From NCBI GenBank assembly GCA_026214975.1, contig CM047814.1, positions 22,698,058 through 22,762,057 on the forward strand: 64,000 nt of DNA, in the 5' to 3' direction. The DNA is from Gentiana macrophylla (Eukaryota; Streptophyta; Magnoliopsida; Gentianales; Gentianaceae). The translations under genes and the position numbers were made by a program. Of this stretch, positions 1 to 9,725 are shown one piece after another (position 1 is the first letter of the stretch; the number at the start of each line of letters is the position of its first letter). The notes beneath the pieces are model-generated. The model did no database searches. It saw nothing but the letters and a program-made list of their open reading frames with translations, and was not told the DNA's origin.

Positions 1-105
1 GCTTAAGGATTTCGGCAAAGACTTGAGGTTTCCGGTGAAGATTTGAAGCTTCCGGCTGCAAGTTCGAGGTTTCCGGCCTATTCTTCAGTTTCCGACTCAA
101 CTTTT
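1..105. repeat. Imperfect ~20-bp tandem repeats at the left edge
   Basis: About four degenerate units share a core resembling GGTTTCCGG followed by an A/T-rich segment ending in TTGA or TTCA. They lie just upstream of the putative 5' intron of the antisense gene of element A, so they may be its transcribed leader or promoter-proximal DNA. The array may continue left of the window. No function is visible. Confidence 0.45.
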
Positions 106-118
106 AACTTCAAAACAG

Positions 119-517
119 GTAAATCTTCCTTCTTAAAGCCCTTTTTCCTCATTATCTTATTGTATTCCGATTCTTTTTTTCAAGCTCGTTACGTTTCTCA
201 GCAATGTAGGCCTGATTAAGGTGTTTGTGGGGTTAAAGTTTGGGGTTTTTTGAGTAGGTGTTCTTGTTTTGTTTTGGTTTTCTTCCAAGTGGTATGAAAT
301 AAAGATGTTTTTGCTACCAATGATAGGTTTTTGGATAGATTTACCTGGATATTTAGCTTTAAGACCCTTTGCTCTCCTTTTTCCTTTTGGCATTGCGTTT
401 TCCATTTCTCCTGTAAGAACGGAGGGGAAGGTGTCGAGATGGGTGTGATCACCCCTCTGGTTTAATCCTCATTATCCAGGTGATTAAAAGCTCTTCCCTT
501 CCCTCTTGTTTTTTCAG
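119..517 (+). other. Candidate 5' intron of antisense gene, copy A
   Basis: A donor-like GGTAAATC at 118-125 is followed about 400 bases later by a pyrimidine-rich tract and CAG (515-517), with an ATG at 519. The interval is T-rich on the plus strand, as plant introns are. It has no counterpart to compare with inside the window: copy B has lost this part and copy E runs off the right edge. It is therefore weaker than the two downstream introns. Confidence 0.4.
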
Positions 518-518
518 G

Positions 519-2716
519 ATGTCTAACTAAGAGTACACTTTGGGGGGGCAATTCGGATGAAGATCAAGAGGCATATGAATATGCACCAGATTAAGGGGAC
601 GATGACCCTTCTAGCCCTGACGTGCCTGCTAGGGATGACTTGCTCGATGAGGTGGCTGAGAGGGAGGCCGCTCTCCGGCTCCAAGATGACCCATTTGATT
701 TAAGTAGTGTTATTCCTGATCTGCAGCCGCGACGTAAGTAAAGTCGCAAAGAAGCCACTCGGAGTCAGGGCGAAGGAACCAGTACAAGCATCGCTGAGGG
801 CGATGAGGATACTTTGGTTAAGAAATAGGCTGCTGGAGTTAGCATTAGTGACGCCGCTGTGGGCGAGGAGGATGTAACCTTGGCTGAGGACGCCGTTTTC
901 CACGAATGATGGGATCAAGTGAAGATGAAAATCTGCCTTTACCTCACAAGCTCACTTGGGAAGTCCCCAAGAAACCAAAGAAGAAAAGGGAACTAAAGCC
1001 TATAACTACTGGCGAGCGGCGATGAAAACAAAAGCTCCTAAGCCCAACAATCCGGTGGCATTGAGGAAGTTTGTCCTTTTGACTGAGTATGAGAAAGCTC
1101 TTGAAGAAGAGTGGGAGCGGCTCCGAAGCAGCTCTGACCTCGCTAAGCTTCTTAAGCATCGATACAACATCGACACAAACATCTACAGATTCTCTTTGTT
1201 CGACTATTCAAATGATGAAGATAAGCTCAAACCTGGTGATCGTGAGGATCATATATGCTCTCTTCGCCCCGATGACTTTTTAGTCCTTCACTTTGACCAC
1301 TTTTATGCGGGGTTTAGACCTCCTTTCAACCCATTTCTGGTGCGGATATTTCAACGTATGGAAGCGCTACCAAGTGATTTCACGGTGGGAGCTGCGATCC
1401 AAATCATGTCCTTTCTCGTGCTGTGTCGGACGATGAAGAGAGAGCCCACCATCTCCCTTCTGAATCAATTCTATCTCTTCTGTGGAACCCATATCCCGGG
1501 GTAGGTATCTTTGAGGACCAAGACACCTCGCTTATTCTTCTTGTTGCCTAATAAAATTCATCACTGGGGAGATCGCGTGCTTAAAGTTGAATCGAAGATT
1601 GGTTGGCCATTTTCTAACACCGCCCCACGCAGAGGAAATTCTTCGACTCTTTTGTTCGAGGAACTTCTTGTTAATGAGCTCCAATTTGTTAAAGGAATCC
1701 TGACCCTTATAAATTCTGATGGGATCGAGCAGTCGGCGAGGAATGTGTCCTCGGTCGACCTTATTGATGTGGGGGAGCGACATGCATGTAGAGCAGGGAT
1801 CGTTGGTCTGTGCAAAGCACAAGCCTCAGTTGCCATAGAACCTGAAGGAAGTGATACAGATTCGATAGAAGATCGCCATCTTGGCAAATGTTTCCCCTCA
1901 GAGTGTATTGTATGCTTCAGCGATCCCAATAGACGACCTCGCCGTAACTTTCCTCACTGCTTTTGCTTGCTTTATTTTTCATACTTTATTGTTTCGCCCT
2001 GTTTTGATAAACTCTTTTTTGTAGTTGCCATGGTTGACGCCAACGAACGTCGGTTCTAAAGTAGAAGGTTGCCAAAGACGCCGCCAAAGCTAGGCAAGAT
2101 TTGTTGAAACAGGCTCCGGGAAGGGTGCCACGTACTGTGGATGCCTCCATTATCGATGAAATATACGACCCCAATCAGCAGAGTCAGCCAGCGGCCCACA
2201 TAACCGCGGGCTCAAGTCAAGCTGGTGGGGCTCAGAAGAGATCTCACGCTGATGTACCCGCCAAAGAGTCTCAAGCTCCTAAACGGCCCAGAGCCTCAGA
2301 GAAACCCAAAACAGCTGGTGGAACTGATAAGGGTTCTGATCATTTTTAGAAGCGACCTGTTGAGAAGGCTGTCGAGCGACCTGCTGTGATAGCAGAGGGG
2401 GTTGCCGAGGAGACTAGGGCATCACCCAAGGAACCATTACCTCGTGGATATAAAAGGAAAGAGGCTCTCTGGATGGATTCTGAGTTTATACATGGTCATC
2501 TTGATATGACCAAGGCGAGCCAAATAAGGGAAGCCATTACTGACGTTATTCCCTTGAACCGTCTTTCCTAGGATTCACCGCCAGGAGTTCAGATGGAAAT
2601 TGGTAAAGGAATTACTGCTCGCGTGGTAGTTCAAGATGATGCTCTTGCCAAAGATGACGTTGATGAGCTTAATGACCTAACCGGCCAATTTGGGCTCGCG
2701 TCCTCCATGGTAAATT
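519..2716 (+). pseudogene. Antisense gene (aORF) of element A, degenerate copy
   Basis: This is a gene on the strand opposite to pol. Residues encoded at 601-910 form an acidic, Glu/Asp-rich stretch with in-frame stops at 739, 826 and 907. The span 956-1943 encodes the conserved domain, containing HFDHFYAGFRPPFNPF and a following hydrophobic helix, and is interrupted only by TAG at 1502 in the same frame. This looks like the plant 'putative gypsy type transposon' family (Pfam Transposase_28, from memory, not searched). An intron at 1944-2024 is followed by a Ser/Lys-rich linker with a basic cluster near 2278 and in-frame TAGs at 2347 and 2569. The coding part stops at a conserved donor (GT at 2710), after which the coiled-coil exon present in copy B is absent. 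The biochemical role is unknown. Confidence 0.75.
1944..2024 (+). other. Intron 1 of antisense gene, copy A (81 bp)
   Basis: The donor GTAACTTT follows GACCTCGCC, and the acceptor TTTTTTGTAG precedes TTGCCATGG. The same junction occurs in copy B (12207-12298), where the flanking exons align (GDPN motif before, an ATG just after) although the intron interiors differ. Conserved junctions with diverged interiors are what real introns look like. No RNA evidence is available here. Confidence 0.65.
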
Positions 2717-3526
2717 TTACTTGTCAAAGAGGACGTTGATGAGCTTTGACTGGCACTCATACGAACACTCCTCCCGGCCAATGATGAACTATCACATTTT
2801 CTCTGTAATAATCTTAACTTTGCTTTTTTTTCTGAACAATTTCGACATTTCCTTCTTGTTGTTTTGTAATTTATTTGACATGTTGCAACTTGACTTGTGG
2901 CCGTTTTTGGCCTTTCGATTTATGCACTTGTCCCTTTTATTTGAAATCTTTTGTTCCTGTATGTATGCGCACCCCTTTATTTTGGCGAGGTTGAGATTGT
3001 AACTCGCGAAAATGATATGATATCCGAGCTGCAGTTTGTTTTTTTGAATTTGAAAATTCTTATATGCGGCCCCCTTGTTTTGAGAAAAGCCTTAACGGGC
3101 TTGGTTGAAACAAAATTTTGAAAATTCCAATTCGCGGGCCCCTTGTTTCTACCAAGGTGGCTGTGGAGTTGTTTGAAATGGTAGATTGAAAATTCCACCT
3201 GCGGCCCCCATGTTTTAAACAAGACTGATGGCGACCGTGTTGAAAAATTCTAAGTCTGCGTAACAAAGCTTGAAAATTTTACATCGCGGCCCCCTTGTTT
3301 TAGGCTAAGCCTGAGGAGTTTTAGTCCGTGGGCTTGCCGAAAACAGAACGGTTGGACTCATTTTACCGTAATCAACTTATAGTTGTCAAAACGAGCATTT
3401 TCATTCGATGTGGCCTCCGAAATAAGCTTGCTCTTTTGTGTTAAGTAAATAGGTTAGACTTACATGTTATATTTTTTCAGGTTGTCGGCGTGCAAGGTCT
3501 GTTGTATTCGCGACCTTGGTTATCCC
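2717..3526. other. Non-coding spacer between antisense gene and pol of element A
   Basis: It contains the tail of the antisense gene, with a segment reading like TGTGGCCGTTTTTGGCC near 2895 that aligns with the region after the stop codon of copy B (near 14095). A tandem array at 3051-3350 and about 170 bases of unrecognised DNA follow. No convincing coding region is seen. Confidence 0.6.
3051..3350 (+). repeat. Tandem array, ~68-84-bp units, in the 3' region of element A
   Basis: Four diverged units begin at about 3051, 3119, 3187 and 3271. Each opens with GAAAATT(C/T) and carries a core near GCGGCCCCCTTGTTTT. The first two are 68 bp, the third about 84 bp. Tandem repeats between the coding region and the 3' LTR are typical of Tat elements and are known sources of plant satellites. 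Confidence 0.75.
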
Positions 3527-4800
3527 TCAGGATATAAGCCCCTTCTTGACTATCCTTGCGACCTGAAGTGGGCCTTCCCAATTCTCGGATTGCTTTCCTT
3601 TCTTGGCCTTGTGACCAGTGGCCTGCCTTTTTCGCAAAACATAGTCTCCCACCGTGAAGTGATGATCGCGGATACGCTTGTCATGGTGTCTTTTGGCCGC
3701 TTGTTTGCAATTGAGCAAACAGCCATACGAATTGATTAGCCTTTCTTCCATCAGATCGAGATCGAGCTGTCTGGTTAGTGGATTTTTAGCCTCACTGAAA
3801 TGTGCGACCCTTAAGCTTGGTAGGGCCATTTCCACCGGGGGCATAGCCTCCGACCATGTGGTTGTCTTTCTCGATGTTCTGAGGGCCCATAAGGCCGCTG
3901 GCAGATGATCCGGCCATTTTCCCGCTTTGTCGTCCAAAATCTTTTTCAGCACACTTAGCACCTGTGTGTTGGCGTTTTCGGCCTGACCATTTCCCTGCGT
4001 AGCACACTGACGATTGCCAATACTTAACGTTATGTTCCCTGCAAAATGCGTCGAAATCCTCCCTGAATTGCGGCCCGTGATTGGACACTATTACTCTGGG
4101 GACGCCAAACCTGGTCCAAACTTGATCACGCAAAAAGTAGATTATATATTTAGTCTTGATTTTTACCAAGGCTTTGGCCTCGATCCATTTAGGAAAGTAA
4201 TCGGCGGCGACCACAACGTATTCATATCCCGAGTGACCTCTTTTGAGCGGCCCGATGAGGTCGATCGCCCATATGTCGAACGGCCAGGCTGCGATGACGA
4301 TGGTTTGTTCGACTGATGGTAGCTTGGTCTACAAATCTTTGACATTTATCACAATTTATTGCATATATTTGGGCATCCTCTGCGAGCTTTGGCCAGTAAT
4401 ATCCGGCCAACAAAACTTTTTGAGCGAGTGTACAGCTAGATGGATGGCCGCCACACATCCCCTCGTGCAGTTCTATAAGTATTCCCTCGACCTCCTCTGG
4501 CCGTACACAACGTGACAAAGGCTTGGAAAAATATTTTTGATATAAAACATTGTCCAAGATTGTATACCTGGTGGCCCTTCTAATCAGGGCTCTGGCCTCT
4601 TTAGGATCATCTGGGAGCGCCCATGATTCAATATATGCCTTCGTCTTGTCGATCCAACCCGGATTACCGAGTTGGAAGTCCATGACCTCGACCCGATTGA
4701 TGGCGGGCCCAGACAGGTGTTCCACCATAACTGCTGGACTGCTCATTTCATCGTCGCTTGTTAATTTTGACAAGTAGCCGCTCGGTGATAATCCTCTCGA
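3527..4800 (-). pseudogene. Integrase of element A (frameshifted)
   Basis: This is the Ty3/gypsy integrase, which in an intact element joins cDNA to host DNA. From the N-terminal side (4773 downward) an HHCC zinc finger is visible (LHEGMCGGH, then NCDKC). The catalytic core follows, with VVAADYFPKWIEAKAL near 4214-4165 and VSNHGPQF near 4085, where the invariant second Asp of the DDE triad (normally SDHGPQF) is Asn. The C-terminal part contains KRHHDKRIRDH and NWEGPLQVARI. At least two frameshifts separate the three readable pieces (4773-4222, 4214-3792, 3961-3527). The Asp-to-Asn change alone would abolish strand transfer. Confidence 0.9.
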
Positions 4801-4865
4801 GGGATGTTGGTGAATTTACAATATTTAAAGCTTCCCTCAAGTTTTTTGACGAGGTCAATATATTT

Positions 4866-5453
4866 TTACAGGATTTCGCAATGGATCCCATACGACCCCG
4901 TTACTTGATTGACTACCAACTGTGAATCACAGAATACCTCCACATTTTCAACTTTCATGGCCCTGGCGAGCTCAAGACCCGCTATGACTGCTTCATACTC
5001 TGCTTGATTATTCGATGCGGTGAAATCAAATCTCAAAGATTTTTCGATTTCTTCCGAGGTACCTGGTTCCAGTAAGATGATCCCAGCGCCGCAACCTTTG
5101 TGGCTGGTGGCTCCATCGACGTAAAGTTGCCAACAGTGACTCGGTCTTTGAGGCTCGGCCATTATGGTCGCTGTTGTGTCATCGTTAGGCTTTGAACTGG
5201 ACCGCTCATCTGACTGTTCCTCATTAAAGCTTGTTTCTGCTATGAAGTCAGGTAAGGCCTGGGCTTTGATAGCTTTCCGGGGTTCGTATCGGATATCGAA
5301 TTCAGTGAGATCAATGGCCCATCGCAGCAATTTACCAGATAAATCCGGCTTGTGAAGGACTTGGCGTAATGGAGCGTCCGATAGCTCAGTAATAGTGTGT
5401 GATGAAAAGTAAGCCCTTAACTTTCGGGCTGCTATGACAACGCAGTAGGCCAA
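4866..5453 (-). pseudogene. RNase H region of element A
   Basis: A 195-residue open frame covers the RT connection and RNase H. The connection ends with LTEFDIRYEPRKAIKAQAL. The RNase H core shows the catalytic acidic positions in WQLYVDGATS, NNQAEYEAVIAGLELA and VFCDSQLVVNQV, so the domain itself looks chemically intact. RNase H degrades the RNA of RNA-DNA hybrids during reverse transcription. It lies between the integrase and RT remnants in the normal order, but the surrounding frame is broken on both sides. Confidence 0.9.
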
Positions 5454-5519
5454 ATTTTCGATATTAAAATAGTGACTCTCAATGGGACTGAGAGCCTTAG
5501 AGACATAATAAACAGGTTT

Positions 5520-6203
5520 TTATAGGGTACCATCCTCCTTGACAAGTGTAGCGGCGACAGCCCGGTCTGAGGCCGCTAGATACAGAAGCAAAATGTCTCC
5601 AAACATAGGACTGATCAGAAGGGGCTGGCTTGATAGATAGGCCTTGAGTTCTTTGAAAGCCTGTGAGCATTCTCCTGTCCACAAGAAGGTTTTGTTCCCT
5701 TTGAGGATTTTAAAAAAGGGTAGGCTTTTTTCAACAGATTTGGAGATGAACCTTCCTAGAGCGATTATCCTCCCGTTCAGCCTCTGCACCTCCTTGATTG
5801 TAGTTGGTTCGCTCATGTTTATAAAAGCCTCTACATTTTCGGGGTTCGCTTCGATTCTCCTTTGACTTACCATAAAGCCGAAAAATTTCCCTGTCTGGAC
5901 CCTAAAAATGCATTTTGAGGGGGTTTGGTTTCATCGAGTGCTTCCGTACGTTTGCAAAAGTTTCGCGAAGGTCCACCGGGTGATCCTAGCAACTTGACTT
6001 CACAACCATATCATCAATTTATGCTTCCATGTTTTTGCCGATCTGCGAGCTGAAAACTTTTTTCACCATCCTCTGATATGTTGAGCCCGCATTCTTCAGG
6101 CCAAATGGCATCATCTCATAAAAATAGAGTCCGCCAGCGGCCTTGAAGGCGGTCATTTCCTTGTCGTCGTCGGCCATTTATACTTGATGATAGCCTGAAT
6201 AGG
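5520..6203 (-). pseudogene. Reverse transcriptase, C-terminal two thirds, element A
   Basis: The span 5873-5520 encodes the thumb and connection (EPTTIKEVQRLNGRIIALGRFISKS, split here as EPTTIKEVQRLNG and IIALGRFISKS, then FFKILKGNKTF). Upstream, 6203-5880 encodes the palm: the MPFGLKN-like segment near 6110 and the active-site region near 6025, where the expected YIDD reads stop-I-D-D because the Tyr codon is TAA. The coding match ends abruptly at 6203, inside the DAYSGYHQ region, where a different sequence starting TGATGACGG takes over. The N-terminal RT fingers, protease and gag are therefore absent. Confidence 0.85.
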
Positions 6204-6556
6204 TGATGACGGTCAAATTATACCCGTAAATGTCATCAACATTATCCTTAAATCGAGCCAAATAATATATATTTCGTATTAAATCACTCATTTATATTTA
6301 TTATTTAATGTTAAGTGGTTATTAATATGATATTTGGTATTTAGCCATTTTCATTATTAAAAGCCGATTTATTGTGCGATAAATGCTGATTTTGTAGATC
6401 ACGACAAATCGAGAGGATTAATGTCATTCAATCAATGGTCTCAAGATAATAGAGGAAGAAAATCGGAGCATTAAATGAAAGATTAATCAGATCAACACGC
6501 AAGCGTGTAGTGGGGAACAAGTCAGACAAAGAGACGCGTTTAACACGTGTAAAAAG

Positions 6557-6593
6557 GGCTCGGTCGACCGAGCCTATCCATTCGGTCGACCGA
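6557..6593. repeat. Twin palindromes centred on GGTCGACC
   Basis: A perfect 18-bp palindrome GGCTCGGTCGACCGAGCC lies at 6557-6574, followed by a 12-bp palindrome TCGGTCGACCGA at 6582-6593. A further relative with an extra G (CGGTCGGACCGAGCC) occurs near 7125. They sit about 75-110 bases upstream of the TATA box at 6667, where LTR regulatory sites are expected. Confidence 0.7.
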
Positions 6594-6666
6594 GTATGTC
6601 GGCTCGGTCACTTATCGGATTTTTTCGTATTTACCTTCTAGATCCTTCATAAGTCGGCAGAAACCC

Positions 6667-6675
6667 CTATATAAG
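6667..6675 (+). promoter_or_regulatory. TATA box in the LTR-like sequence
   Basis: CTATATAAG is preceded by a C-run and followed 30-40 bases later by GAAATTGTAATTC, a plausible initiation zone. It supports reading 6204-7948 as a plus-strand LTR. Confidence 0.55.
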
Positions 6676-7844
6676 CAGCAGCTACGAGAAATTGTAATTC
6701 ATCCCTTAATCCTTCATTCTTTCTTCAATCTTACAATTCAGAATATAAATTTGATACAATGTAGAATAATTTGAGGGTTTCAAGAAATTTAAGAATTTTG
6801 CAAATATGTAAGCTCTTATTTTCTCTCTTTCTTTTATTTTAAGTAATTAATCCCTCCCAATTAAGCTTTATCGTTTGCATTAGTTAATCATAGCTAGATG
6901 ATGTAGATCTAGGCTATGACATTAGGGATGTGGCGACACCTTGTCTATGGGGATCCCATAACCTACGTCATCTACTTAGTTTCTATCCATGAATCTGCAT
7001 TGTTTAATTAATGCGTATCTATGTTAGTTTATATGAATGCTTTACAATTCTTTGTTAATCCGTTGTGTATGATGAAACGCCGAGAGATACGTTCGGGGAT
7101 GTAATCTGGGGAAAAAGACCATTCGGTCGGACCGAGCCCCTGCTCATCCGTTAGATAGCTATGTCTTTATGGTTAGGTTAACTTAATAGAATTTATTATC
7201 TCGGTAGGTATGGCTATGGCTCGTTACTCGCTTAGTTTAATTAAAATGTGTAAAAAGGAAATACCAATATAAAACTCTCCAGTAGGCTCATGAATTGATC
7301 TTCGGACGCTCAAATGTTATCTAGGTAGGTTTATATTCGGGATTGCTAGCACCGATTATACGTCGTCGTAGATTAGCATGAGACTATAACTTGGTAATTG
7401 CTAGTTGGACGAGAGCTTGAGTAATCGTTTAAAAGCACGCCTAACCATAGGAATGTTGCCTGCAGAGAGTGTACGGTTAATATCGGCATCCTTAGAGTCG
7501 TAAGCGTGTGAGTTATATGAGATGGAGGCACCAAAAGGCGAAGTCACGTAACAATATCACAGTGATCTAGTGACCTACCGGTGCTAAGTCAAGTTAAAGA
7601 GGATGACTCCCGTAGCCAATCTAAGATAGATACAAACGGATTGACAGTTAATAAGTTCAGTTTATTATATAAATTATCTAGGTCCAAACGATAAAGACTA
7701 TAATTGGGGAGGTTAATTACGTTGTGTCGAGTCGTGTCTTTACCTTTCTTGTCTTATGTTGGTCGTAGACCGCCTCTATGTCCTTGACATGTTTAATTAA
7801 TTGTTTGTATATAAGATGATCCACAATTGGTTCCCTGTGGGATC

Positions 7845-7948
7845 GACCTTGATTCACTATAGCTATACTACGATGGGCCTAGTCCTCTTGCTAGTATTGA
7901 CCTTGATTCACTATAGCTATACTACGATCGACCTTGATTCACTATAGA
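7845..7948 (+). repeat. Short repeats at the end of the LTR-like sequence
   Basis: A ~30-bp unit, GACCTTGATTCACTATAG plus CTATACTACGAT, occurs at 7845-7874 and 7899-7928 and again in truncated form at 7930-7948. The copies are almost identical, so the duplication is young or maintained. Confidence 0.8.
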
Positions 7949-8587
7949 TATTTTGACAGAGTTTTGTTCTCTTTATCAAATAGCCTGTATCTTCTCAGTT
8001 ACACAAAGCCTCCTTTTATAGGGAGGAGGGAAGCTTAGGGTTTAAGTAAAGACAAGTAGACAAAATATCTTAAATACAAGTAGACTAAATATCTTGGCGG
8101 CACGGCATTATAGTCGCTTAGATCGCTATTCGCAAGGTCGCTTACTTCTCGTCTTGTCTCAGCTTTCTTTTCTGCTGCTCCCTCCCAAGGCTCGTGCGAT
8201 CTCTTAGGGACCCATCGTTAAGGTCGCCGACTGGCCCCCTGAGCTTCTAGTGACCTTAAAGGTTTGAATGCTCCTGGCGAGGACCGGAAAGTAGCGACCT
8301 TAATTAGATTAGCGCCACGGACGTTATGGCCGTGAGCCTTATCCCACCTGGTTGCGTGATAGACTTTTTCCGAGGACTCATAGGTGGCGGCACTATTTTG
8401 GCATATAAATGGGCATAAGAGCCGAACTGAGACCTCATACAAGAAGGTTGTTCGGGTCATCCCCCGATCCGCCGCAGGTCGGCAAAGAGCAGACTAATGC
8501 AGCCCGACCTCAGAATATCGTCGAACGTCGACTAGCGAATATGATAATGACAATGATTATATGATAGTTATAGAAATAATTCCAAGC
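7949..8587. other. Anonymous DNA left of element B
   Basis: No coding region is recognised. A minus-strand TATA-like CTATAAAAGG (plus-strand 8012-8021) suggests part of another LTR. The last five bases (8583-8587, caagc) are the target duplication of element B. Because element B is flanked on its right by an LTR of element C, this segment may be the displaced outer part of that LTR, but I could not match it to the 3' LTR of C. Confidence 0.4.
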
Positions 8588-9243
8588 TAATATTGTTGGA
8601 AATATCACAGGTGACGGTAACGGTGAAGGTATGTGGATATTTGGCTATTATTAGTTGATTCCTCCGGCTTAAAAGGCGGTGTTTATAATGGTGTTTATGA
8701 GAAATATGAAGACTCCGATGATGGGTTCACGATGATATGCATACGGGTACAGAGTCGACAAATTGGCAGAGCTTGGCCTGCTTATATTAATATGCGAATG
8801 AATTATGATTTACACGTTGCTCCTAGTTATAGATGACGGACTAATTGCGATTAAGCTTATCTGGACATAACCTAGTTAAGTACAATTATTCATAATCAGG
8901 ATAGTTTCGGCCCCATCTGTGGTGATTAATCCTGATGACGGCCATGATTGATACGGGTCCATAGGCGGCTTTAGACCGCTAGTCGAGTTGATTTCTGGTC
9001 GTGCATGAATTGAGTCTGGCTTGTCTTGATCTGTGAGGAGGCTTACGCATATAGGCCTCGGGCTGTCAAGATTTGATCTTGGCCCGTAAGCCATTTGTGG
9101 GTATGGATAAGGCCAACAGCTAGTAGCTTATTCCCGACTTGGCAGCAAGCGGGTTGAAGATGTAATTGTTCAGATGTTGTGATGTGACCTCTGCTCGGGG
9201 CAGATCCCAGGTACGTCAGACCGTTTGTAGGTTTGGTATATCA
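8588..9243 (-). repeat. 3' LTR of element B (656 bp)
   Basis: It is homologous along its length to 36740-37413. The terminal TG seen in the other copy (TGATATTG) is TAATATTG here, and the other end is GGTATATCA. The TATA box of the right copy is mutated here (CTATAACTAG on the minus strand near 8826-8835). Confidence 0.9.
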
Positions 9244-9725
9244 ATGGCCCTATACTCCGTGTCTTGTCTATTTCTTCCGAATAAGAGTGAGACATGGAGT
9301 AGAGTTTGATGGCGGTTTTTAGAATGTTGTGACCCGATATTTTATGCGAGAGGAGTTGTTGCCGACCTTAGACATCGCTGGGTTTACAATCGAATCCATC
9401 AGATCTGGTGTGAGGTGCTGTGCTATGGAGCAAACAAGCTTGTGGCCGTAGCCGGCCAAATGGACTGTGGCTTCTTAAGGGAGGCGTAACCTTGAGTCTG
9501 TAAAGGACGTGATGGTTGACATGATGGACGACGGTTTCTGATTGGTTGGTGATGCTTCGATTACCGTGCATTTCATAATGACGTTTGAATTTCAAAATTT
9601 TCAGACGCGACGGTTCGTTTTCCCACTCTCTTTCTCTCTTGCCTATATAAGGAGGTCTCTACCCTCATTTACACACTGATAAGCACTTGACGGGTATGAA
9701 GGGAGATATGTCTCATCTACTTTAG
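9244..9725 (+). promoter_or_regulatory. Candidate promoter region of the antisense gene, element B
   Basis: Between the 3' LTR and the start of the Copia fragment lies about 480 bp with no recognisable coding content. At 9643-9651 it carries a plus-strand TATA box, CTATATAAG, followed 30-40 bases later by CTCATTTACACACTG. It is directed toward the antisense gene and away from pol. In an intact element this would place a dedicated promoter for the antisense gene inside the retrotransposon. Everything between here and the middle of the first coding exon has been replaced by the Copia fragment. Confidence 0.55.

Larger units (their letters stand above)
1..6203 (-). mobile_element. Element A: truncated Tat-lineage Ty3/gypsy retrotransposon
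   Basis: Read on the minus strand, RT, RNase H and integrase remnants follow one another from 6203 down to about 3527. A tandem array (3051-3350) and an antisense gene on the plus strand (519-2716) come next. This pol order and an extra antisense ORF between pol and the 3' LTR are known for Tat-lineage elements such as Retand. The gag, protease and 5' LTR are missing: the RT homology stops abruptly at 6203, where an LTR-like sequence begins. The 3' LTR would lie left of the window. The element is dead, with frameshifts, stops and a substituted integrase catalytic residue. Confidence 0.85.
6204..7948 (+). mobile_element. LTR-like sequence of an unassigned element
   Basis: It begins TGATGACGG exactly where the RT of element A is cut. 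It holds a plus-strand TATA box (6667-6675) and further down GGTTCCCTGTGGGATCGACC (7829-7848), a phrase I recall from the 3' part of several plant gypsy LTRs. It ends in a short tandem array. RT coding does not resume on the right, so this is not a simple solo-LTR insertion; a deletion or partial element is implied. The right boundary is approximate and no target duplication was found. No ORF of interest is seen. Confidence 0.5.

Noticed and set aside
1511..1929. Minus-strand frames opposite the antisense gene of element A
   Set aside because: The plus frame is conserved in the three copies; the minus frames are shadows with no conservation.
6199..8021. atagg on both sides (6199-6203 and 8017-8021) as target duplication of the LTR-like sequence
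   Set aside because: The right copy is not next to a CA terminus and lies inside other sequence; chance match.
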